Source: Gammaproteobacteria bacterium UBA6968
GTDB taxonomy: Bacteria > Pseudomonadota > Gammaproteobacteria > Pseudomonadales > Azotimanducaceae
DNA: 12,096 nt
Reading direction: 5' to 3'
Assembly (NCBI GenBank): GCA_002450255.1
Contig: DJYW01000124.1
Location: 1 to 12,096 of the forward strand
Shown here in pieces: positions 7,372-12,096 of this stretch (its first letter is position 1; each line of letters begins with the position of its first letter). The position numbers and the translations under genes are program-made. Below the pieces are notes generated by a model. That model saw only the letters and a program-made list of their open reading frames with translations. It was not told the DNA's origin and ran no database searches.

Positions 7372-8295
7372 ATGAACCATTGGCATCCACATCAACAACG
7401 CAGCGCATCTTGGCCGAGTCGCCAGCGTAAGAGCGTGTATGGGTCCACCATGCTGCTGATCGCGATGTTCTTGTTAAGCAATGTTGCCTATGCGGAGGAA
7501 AACCCATCCGGCTTTGCGGAATCCGTCAAGGCCTCGGCACAAATGCCCGCTGATGGACTGTCGCGGCAAACCAGGTCTGCCGCTGTAGTCGCCCCTAATA
7601 ACCGTCTTAAGATTCCAATTGGCGCTCGGCCAGCAAATTGGCAACAAATGACAGATACCCAGCTAACGGCGCTAATCGAACAATGGCCGCGCCTATCTCC
7701 AGCCGCTCGGCGCGATTTGCTGGCAGAAGTTTCGTTACGTATGAAGCGCGGCTCAAAAAACGAGGATGCGAATGTCGGACCGATCGTTGATCAAAGCAGC
7801 GTAACGTCCTCGCAAGCGAGCGAGCGCCGCTATGGACGAGTGACTCAAGGAGCCGACGGTAGCGTTAGAGTAGAAACCCAAGTTATTCGAGTTTCACCGA
7901 ACGGCCGACAGGTTATGCAGAGCACGCAAATTTCCCGAGTGCGGGCTAATCCGAATGCAGCCAGTAATGCAGCCAGTAATGCAGTCGGTAATGCTGTGGC
8001 ATCTATTGAAAATGCAGAACCTGAAACTATTCACGAAACTGGTGCTGACGGTGCGGTAAGTTCTAGCGGCGTAGCAGTTCAACAGGACGCCGAGCAAATA
8101 CAAATTCGCACCGGTGCGAGCTCATCCGGCCGACTGACAGGACAAGCCCGCACTCGAGTCAGGTTCGGCGTCGGGTTCGAAAATCGGCGTCGCGTTGGTC
8201 GAGCAATTAGCGTGCAGCCGGGTGCTAGCGCCGCGCAGGCAACGCAACAAACCGATCCCAAGGCAGCCAAAGCCTCAGCAAAAAGTCCGGATTAA
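7372..8295 (+). CDS. Exported protein of unknown function, first gene of two-component operon
   Basis: I do not recognise this 307-residue protein with confidence. A long basic N-terminus leads to a hydrophobic stretch and an A-Y-A site (cleavage after about residue 41), giving a periplasmic or envelope product. A helical, Trp-containing segment follows (about 86-126, PANWQQMTDTQL through LSPAARRDLL), faintly like DUF3106-type proteins. Next comes a beta-prone region with GSVRVETQVIRVSPNGRQV, then Asn-Ala-rich repeats (195-210), an Arg-rich stretch (about 260-277) and an Ala/Gln/Lys tail. There are no cysteines in the mature part. Start choice is uncertain: GTG 7300 adds 24 residues, and ATG 7450 (residue 27) would give a more standard signal peptide; none has a strong ribosome site. 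The response regulator begins 5 bp after its stop, so it is surely cotranscribed. It may be a sensory partner, target or modulator of the kinase; this is inferred from position only. Confidence 0.8.
   Translation: MNHWHPHQQRSASWPSRQRKSVYGSTMLLIAMFLLSNVAYAEENPSGFAESVKASAQMPADGLSRQTRSAAVVAPNNRLKIPIGARPANWQQMTDTQLTALIEQWPRLSPAARRDLLAEVSLRMKRGSKNEDANVGPIVDQSSVTSSQASERRYGRVTQGADGSVRVETQVIRVSPNGRQVMQSTQISRVRANPNAASNAASNAVGNAVASIENAEPETIHETGADGAVSSSGVAVQQDAEQIQIRTGASSSGRLTGQARTRVRFGVGFENRRRVGRAISVQPGASAAQATQQTDPKAAKASAKSPD
7954..8001 (+). repeat. Four 12-nt tandem repeats inside the exported-protein gene
   Basis: Units at 7954-7965, 7966-7977, 7978-7989 and 7990-8001. The first two are identical (AATGCAGCCAGT) and the next two have drifted. 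They encode N-A-A-S, N-A-A-S, N-A-V-G and N-A-V-A, probably a flexible linker. The period keeps frame, so copy-number changes would alter only linker length. Confidence 0.85.
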
Positions 8296-8300
8296 GTAGT

Positions 8301-9008
8301 ATGGAGTTAGATGGCGCGCGCCTATTAGTCGTAGACGATGACCCTGAGCTGCGTGAGTTGACCCAAGCGTATCTTGAACAGCAGGGTTTTCAGGTGGCTA
8401 CGGTGGATTCAGGTGAAGCGATGGACGTTTACTTGCAGGAAAATACCTGCGATTTGCTGATTCTCGATCTAATGCTACCCGGTGAGCAGGGCTTGGATAT
8501 TGCTATGCGACTCAAAGCTTCCAGCAATCTCCCCATTATCATCGTTTCCGCTCAGGGCGATGACGTCGACCGTATTGTGGGATTGGAAGTCGGTGCAGAC
8601 GACTATGTCTCTAAGCCGTTTAATCCGCGCGAACTATTGGCCAGAGTTAGGGCTGTGTTGCGACGCAGCCAGAAGGATAGTCCAGCACCTGATACCAATC
8701 GGGTCGCGTTTAATGAGTTTGTTTTGGATTTATCCTCACATCAACTGTCTGCCAATGGCGAACAGGTTAGCCTGACCTCTGGCGAATTTGATCTGTTAGA
8801 GATCTTGGTCTCGAACCCTAACAAGGTTCTCAATCGCGACAGAATCTTAGATTTGTTGACTGGTGCAGAGCGTTCTCCCTTTGATCGATCTATTGATGTG
8901 CGTGTGACGCGATTGCGTGCAAAGCTAGAAAGGAATCCGTCAAAACCAACCTTAATACGAACCATTTGGGGTAAGGGCTATATGTTCTCACCCGACAGCG
9001 ATGTCTAA
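8301..9008 (+). CDS. OmpR-family response regulator
   Basis: A 235-residue cytosolic transcription factor. The receiver domain (about 6-120) has the acidic pair Asp12/Asp13, phospho-acceptor Asp56 in LILDLMLPGEQG, Ser83 at the switch position and Lys105 in SKPFNPRE. The C-terminal winged-helix DNA-binding domain (about 135-230) contains LTSGEFDLLEIL, the recognition-helix region FDRSIDVRVTRLRAKLE and the WGKGYMF wing. The last two closely follow OmpR itself. All phosphotransfer residues are intact. It begins 5 bp after the upstream gene, with no strong ribosome site (translational coupling likely), and its end overlaps the kinase start by 8 bp. It is OmpR-like, but orthology to OmpR and porin targets is not shown; its targets are unknown and may include its own operon. 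Confidence 0.95.
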   Translation: MELDGARLLVVDDDPELRELTQAYLEQQGFQVATVDSGEAMDVYLQENTCDLLILDLMLPGEQGLDIAMRLKASSNLPIIIVSAQGDDVDRIVGLEVGADDYVSKPFNPRELLARVRAVLRRSQKDSPAPDTNRVAFNEFVLDLSSHQLSANGEQVSLTSGEFDLLEILVSNPNKVLNRDRILDLLTGAERSPFDRSIDVRVTRLRAKLERNPSKPTLIRTIWGKGYMFSPDSDV

Positions 9009-10284
9009 ACGGCGCTGGCTGCGCGCGCCGGCGTCGTTGTTAGGGCGAACAAATCTAATCTTGGCGGTCAGTGCATCGCTCATAGTCATTGTCTCGATCA
9101 TCGCACTCTACACATTCGTCATTAACCCAATCACCCAGCGTTCTGCAGATGACGAAGCCGCGCTAATGGCGTTGTCGGCACAGACGTGGGTCGAGTTGCC
9201 TCCTAGCGCTAGACCTTATTTTGAGCTCGAACTAGCACAGAATCACGATTTGATTATTAGTGAAGCGGCCCAGGACTTACCCCAGTTGGTCGATCCGTCC
9301 GGCTACATCAGCTTGGTTCACGCAAGCTTAATTCAACGCTTAGACAGCGCGATCAGCCTACTCGATGGCGACGAGCTGGTCTGGTTGGAAATTCCGATGG
9401 GGGGCTTTACGTTGCAGGTGGGGGTGTCGGCTGAACGCACCGATATCCAACCCTTATTTGTAGCAATCATCATATTCGGTGTTGGCGCTGCTATCGTATT
9501 CGCCACATCGCTGCTGATTGTGCAACGGATTACCAAGCCGCTGGTAAAAGTTGCTAAGCAAGCCGAGCGCTTTCGCGGCACGCAGGAAATCGAGCCACTA
9601 TTGGAGGAAGGGCCGCGTGAGCTCGTCTCGCTAACGCGAAATTTTAATGAGATGGCGCGTGATATATCGGTATTGCTCAACAATCGGACCACGCTTATGG
9701 CGGGTATTTCCCACGACCTGCGAACGCCGTTGACGCGATTGAGGTTGGGTTTGGCGCTGTTGCCCGCGTCCATCGATGCGACAGTGATCCGTCGTTTTGA
9801 GAATAATCTGGAAGTAATGGACGAACTGATCAGTGACGCGCTGAGGTTCGCTCGGGGTACCAAGGAAGTTGCAACCGAAGTGGACTTGCAGGCCTACGTT
9901 AAGGAAATCGTGCACACTTTTGATCATCCGATAGAGGTCGGGTTTAGGCAGCCGCCAGAGATGCCAGTGCGACTCGCTGCCAACGCATTTGCGCGGGTGG
10001 TGGCGAATTTAATTAACAACGCGGTTAAGCATGGCGAGCGAGTCTCCGTTAGCGTGTTCGCAGATCGTCTCGTGGTTGCCGATGACGGACCAGGCATTCC
10101 TGAGGACTTCCGTCAGCAAGTGTTTCAACCGTTTTTTCGCATCGATCAATCTCGTAATCCGGTCACCGGCGGAAGTGGTCTGGGGCTGGCTATTGTGAAA
10201 CAGCTGTGCGACGCGCACGGTTGGCAGATCAGCATAGAATCTTCACCGGACGGTGGTTGCGAGATGCACTTAAACTTTGCTTAA
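9001..10284 (+). CDS. EnvZ-like sensor histidine kinase
   Basis: A 427-residue inner-membrane sensor that autophosphorylates and passes phosphate to the adjacent regulator. The order is: short cytosolic N-terminus; TM1 (about 18-41); periplasmic sensor region of about 110 residues (42-150) with no recognised fold and no cysteines; TM2 (about 151-174); HAMP (about 175-228); HisKA with His238 in MAGISHDLRTPLTRLR; and a HATPase domain. The last has the N box NLINNAVKHG (337-346), G1 DDGPGIP (361-367), the F box FQPFFR (375-380) and G2 GGSGLGLAI (390-398). Layout and H-box match EnvZ. The ATG lies inside the regulator's last codons, so translation is coupled. The catalytic core is intact. The signal is unknown; the exported protein encoded two genes upstream could act on the periplasmic region. 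Confidence 0.95.
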   Translation: MSKRRWLRAPASLLGRTNLILAVSASLIVIVSIIALYTFVINPITQRSADDEAALMALSAQTWVELPPSARPYFELELAQNHDLIISEAAQDLPQLVDPSGYISLVHASLIQRLDSAISLLDGDELVWLEIPMGGFTLQVGVSAERTDIQPLFVAIIIFGVGAAIVFATSLLIVQRITKPLVKVAKQAERFRGTQEIEPLLEEGPRELVSLTRNFNEMARDISVLLNNRTTLMAGISHDLRTPLTRLRLGLALLPASIDATVIRRFENNLEVMDELISDALRFARGTKEVATEVDLQAYVKEIVHTFDHPIEVGFRQPPEMPVRLAANAFARVVANLINNAVKHGERVSVSVFADRLVVADDGPGIPEDFRQQVFQPFFRIDQSRNPVTGGSGLGLAIVKQLCDAHGWQISIESSPDGGCEMHLNFA

Positions 10285-10338
10285 AGCCACAGCCTTCTGC
10301 AGGCGGCGGCGTAAAAAGCGTTCTGAGCTGCTGCTCCG

Positions 10339-10366
10339 TTGATACAAATTGTCACAAAAGTATGGT
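10339..10366 (+). promoter_or_regulatory. Candidate sigma70-type promoter
   Basis: TTGATA (10339-10344), 16-bp spacer, TATGGT (10361-10366): five and four matches to consensus. It would start a transcript near 10373 ending at the terminator at 10642-10677, about 300 nt. Seen by eye only; such matches occur by chance. Confidence 0.35.
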
Positions 10367-10641
10367 TTGGAGCAATTTATGCGAAACGACTGGCCGTCAA
10401 TATGGTTGTTAAGGAAAAGCGATTCTCCCTAGACTCCGGGTCAGACGCGTTGAGTACCGAGACTGCACAGCTAGAGAGTTGAATTTGGATCTCCTAATCG
10501 GAATTTAACTTTGGCGTGAGAGTGTCGAATTGCTCGTAACTCACCGTATAGGCCGTCAAGCAGCGGAGTCGTTCTCGGAGCAACTTGCATTACAAAAACG
10601 ACTACGGGACTGAGTCAGTAATGTAGAAGAAGCTCCATTTT

Positions 10642-10677
10642 CGCCGGCCGTCTCTCCAGGCCGGCGTTCTTTTTATT
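10642..10677 (+). terminator. Intrinsic terminator
   Basis: Perfect 8-bp all-GC stem CGCCGGCC (10642-10649) with GGCCGGCG (10659-10666), a 9-nt loop, then TTCTTTTTATT. It lies 358 bp after the kinase stop with no protein gene between, so it ends either a long 3' untranslated region or an independent small RNA. Confidence 0.85.
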
Positions 10678-10759
10678 GTCGGACTACTTTTGGGTGCAGC
10701 TGCGAGACTGTGTTTCTGTCTCAGAGAGGCACGCAAATCACTTTCCGGCGAGTGCTGCT

Positions 10760-10842
10760 TTAATATCTTCGTTCTCGTTTTTCCCCTTCTTTTTCTCCCT
10801 CACCTTCTTTCTTTTCGCTGTCTTTTTGTTCCTTGTATCAGT
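10760..10842 (+). repeat. Polypyrimidine tract
   Basis: More than 80 bp strongly enriched in T and C on the plus strand, with runs such as TTTTTCCCC and TTCTTTCTTTTC. It opens artificial hydrophobic frames of about 64-72 codons that look like composition effects. Its role is unknown; it lies 220-300 bp before the hydratase gene. Confidence 0.6.
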
Positions 10843-11060
10843 AGCTTTCCAATCCCGCCGTTACCCGTAACTAAAACTTCAACACGCCAAGTTGAGTCGC
10901 AACGCTGAGTCTCAGTTGGCCTTTACCCGAATGCTTGTCGCTCTGGCCTCTCGGGCCTGCCAGTCTCGAGGCTTGCGTTGTCGGTTTGTTTAATCAACGA
11001 TTGGGTATTCCAAGACTCACTCCCGAGTCCATTCTTTCAGTCAGATCTAAGGCAATCCGC

Positions 11061-11864
11061 ATGGCGAGTACAACAGAAACAGAGAGCGACATTAAGCCCA
11101 ATGTGACTTATCAAGTCGAACAACATATGGCGCTGATAACAATCAATCGACCCGAAAAATACAACGCGATTTCTTTGGCCACATTAGATGAACTGCATGC
11201 AGCTGTAGATCAGGCCGCCGCCGATGATGTGGTGCGTGTCATAACCATTACCGGGGCAGGTGGGAAGGCTTTTGCCTCAGGTTCGGATTTGTCGGAGGTG
11301 CTTTATCGAGACCTTCGGAAAGCCTTAGAACCCATCGTCCAGGGCTTAGCGGAAAAACTGGAAAAAACTCCCAAGCCAACCATTGCTGCGATAGATGGCG
11401 TCTGCATGGGGGGCGGTCTTGAAGTTGCATTAGGCTGTGACCTGCGGATTGCAACGCCGCATTCTCGTTTTGCCACGCCAGAGGGAAAGTTGGGCATTAT
11501 CCCAGGGGGTGGGGCCACTGCTCGCCTACCGCGCATCGTCGGCAGAGGTTGGGGTATGCATATGCTGCTGATGGGCGAGCCGATCAGCGCTCAGGAAGCA
11601 TTGCAGATGGGTTTAGTGACCCGTTTAATAGAGCCAGAGGAGTTACTGCCCGAAGCACGCCGTATGGCAGCGCACCTGGCGGGTTTCGCACCCTTTGTGC
11701 CGCGAACGATGAAGGCGATGGTGCACTTTGGTATGGAGGCAGGTCTAGCCGGCGCCCTCATGTTTGAAAAATATGCGCAAGGAGCGTTGGTACAGACAGA
11801 AGATAAACAGGAAGGGATTACTGCTTTCCTGGAAAAACGCACGCCGGAGTTTAAAGGGCGTTAG
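11061..11864 (+). CDS. Enoyl-CoA hydratase/isomerase family protein (crotonase fold)
   Basis: A 267-residue crotonase-family enzyme, predicted to hydrate trans-2-enoyl-CoA to 3-hydroxyacyl-CoA in the cytosol. Oxyanion-hole segments are KAFASGSDLSE (69-79) and DGVCMGGGLEVALGCD (112-127). Both catalytic acids of true hydratases align: Glu121 in GGGLEV and Glu141 in TPEGKLGIIPGGG (139-151). That favours a hydratase over dehalogenase or decarboxylase members of the superfamily, though substrate range is open. The start ATG 11061 gives the family's normal length and has TAAGG 7-11 nt upstream. The frame stays open to 10935, but the extra 42 residues look unlike the family. No partner dehydrogenase, ligase or thiolase is adjacent; the nearest related gene is the thiolase 4 kb upstream. 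No clear terminator is seen just after the stop. Confidence 0.93.
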   Translation: MASTTETESDIKPNVTYQVEQHMALITINRPEKYNAISLATLDELHAAVDQAAADDVVRVITITGAGGKAFASGSDLSEVLYRDLRKALEPIVQGLAEKLEKTPKPTIAAIDGVCMGGGLEVALGCDLRIATPHSRFATPEGKLGIIPGGGATARLPRIVGRGWGMHMLLMGEPISAQEALQMGLVTRLIEPEELLPEARRMAAHLAGFAPFVPRTMKAMVHFGMEAGLAGALMFEKYAQGALVQTEDKQEGITAFLEKRTPEFKGR

Positions 11865-12096
11865 GTTCGTCATCCAAGACTGAGATGCTAATTTTGGGTT
11901 AAGCATTTGTATGCCGCTTTTGACAGATGAGGCAAAAAGTAGATACTCAATGCCACGAGGGAAGCTTGCCGGGGATGGCGCGCAGCGGACTCCAAGCAAG
12001 GAGTTCGCCAGCGGATAGGTCGCACGTCTGATGCGTTCGGAATCCCCGCCGCAAGAATCGTAAAGCGACTTTCGTTAATGATTTCAGCGTTAATGA
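11865..12096. other. Terminal non-coding stretch
   Basis: No gene is supported in the last 232 bp. A promoter-like pair lies at 11920-11947, and the sequence to the window end may be the leader of a gene beyond the edge. A short hairpin (ACTCC/GGAGT around 11990-12005) is the only other structure noticed. Confidence 0.5.
11920..11947 (+). promoter_or_regulatory. Candidate sigma70-type promoter for a gene beyond the window
   Basis: Consensus -35 TTGACA (11920-11925), 16-bp spacer, GATACT (11942-11947). It points out of the window with about 140 bp of untranslated sequence before the edge. Visual match only. Confidence 0.4.

Larger units (their letters stand above)
10285..11060. other. Long gene-poor region, possible small-RNA locus
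   Basis: About 775 bp without a convincing protein gene. The first part (10285-10677) has a candidate promoter at 10339-10366 and ends in a clear intrinsic terminator, so it is either a transcript of about 300 nt or a long 3' untranslated region of the kinase operon. Internally, AGTCGTT (10567-10573) can pair with AACGACT (10597-10603). I do not see the marks of tmRNA, 6S RNA or RNase P RNA. The second part (10678-11060) holds a polypyrimidine tract and the leader of the hydratase gene, with no clear promoter. Confidence 0.5.

Noticed and set aside
10402..10482. 26-codon frame beginning MVVKEKRF in the candidate small-RNA region
   Set aside because: No ribosome site before the ATG and no evidence beyond a short open frame.
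10609..10619. ACTGAGTCAGT near-palindrome
   Set aside because: Short, with a mismatched centre, and not linked to any promoter.
10367..10677. CsrB/RsmZ-type CsrA-binding RNA
   Set aside because: About six GGA motifs in 300 nt is close to chance, and they are not clearly in hairpin loops.
10676..10908. Overlapping hydrophobic frames (64 and 72 codons) in the polypyrimidine tract
   Set aside because: Hydrophobicity comes from T/C-rich codons in either frame; no ribosome site and no recognisable domain.
10935..11060. 42-residue N-terminal extension of the enoyl-CoA hydratase frame
   Set aside because: Not family-like; starting at ATG 11061 gives the normal length and has a ribosome site.
1..12096. 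selC (tRNA-Sec) or other tRNA genes in the window
   Set aside because: No cloverleaf with conserved T-loop or a UCA anticodon arm was found by eye.

Overview
This 12.1-kb window looks like chromosome from a free-living, probably marine, gammaproteobacterium. The reasons are an OmpR/EnvZ-type two-component pair in typical order and overlap, a TonB-dependent receptor (TBDT) beside a large outer-envelope lipoprotein, separate fatty-acid/acyl-CoA genes, and moderate GC content. The taxonomic call is inference; no rRNA, tRNA, insertion sequence, phage gene or CRISPR array was seen.

Layout: (1) 74-4637, plus strand: a beta-helix-like, cysteine-paired lipoprotein followed by an 896-residue TBDT, closed by a strong bidirectional terminator at 4684-4713. 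Together they look like a surface-binding and outer-membrane uptake unit of unknown substrate. (2) 4738-5220, minus strand: a glutathione-peroxidase-family gene whose catalytic codon is an in-frame TGA (5113-5115). The frame is unbroken on both sides, all other catalytic-tetrad residues are present, and a 6-bp perfect hairpin with a G-containing apical loop starts 14 nt after the TGA. I read this as a selenocysteine-containing GPx with a bacterial SECIS, which ordinary gene calling would split into two pieces or call a pseudogene. This is the most notable thing in the window. (3) 5736-6920, plus strand: a thiolase standing alone, with an intrinsic-terminator-like hairpin behind it. (4) 7372-10284, plus strand: a tight three-gene unit of an unrecognised exported protein, an OmpR-like response regulator and an EnvZ-like sensor kinase. 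The exported protein is a candidate sensory partner or accessory of the kinase. (5) 10285-11060: a long gene-poor stretch with a candidate promoter, a clear terminator and a polypyrimidine tract, which could encode a small RNA. (6) 11061-11864, plus strand: an enoyl-CoA hydratase with both catalytic glutamates.

Working together: thiolase and hydratase fit acyl-CoA (beta-oxidation-type) metabolism but are not in one operon. The GPx would detoxify peroxides. The two-component system probably responds to an envelope signal. If the TGA is decoded as selenocysteine, the genome must carry selA, selB, selC and selD elsewhere; none is in this window.
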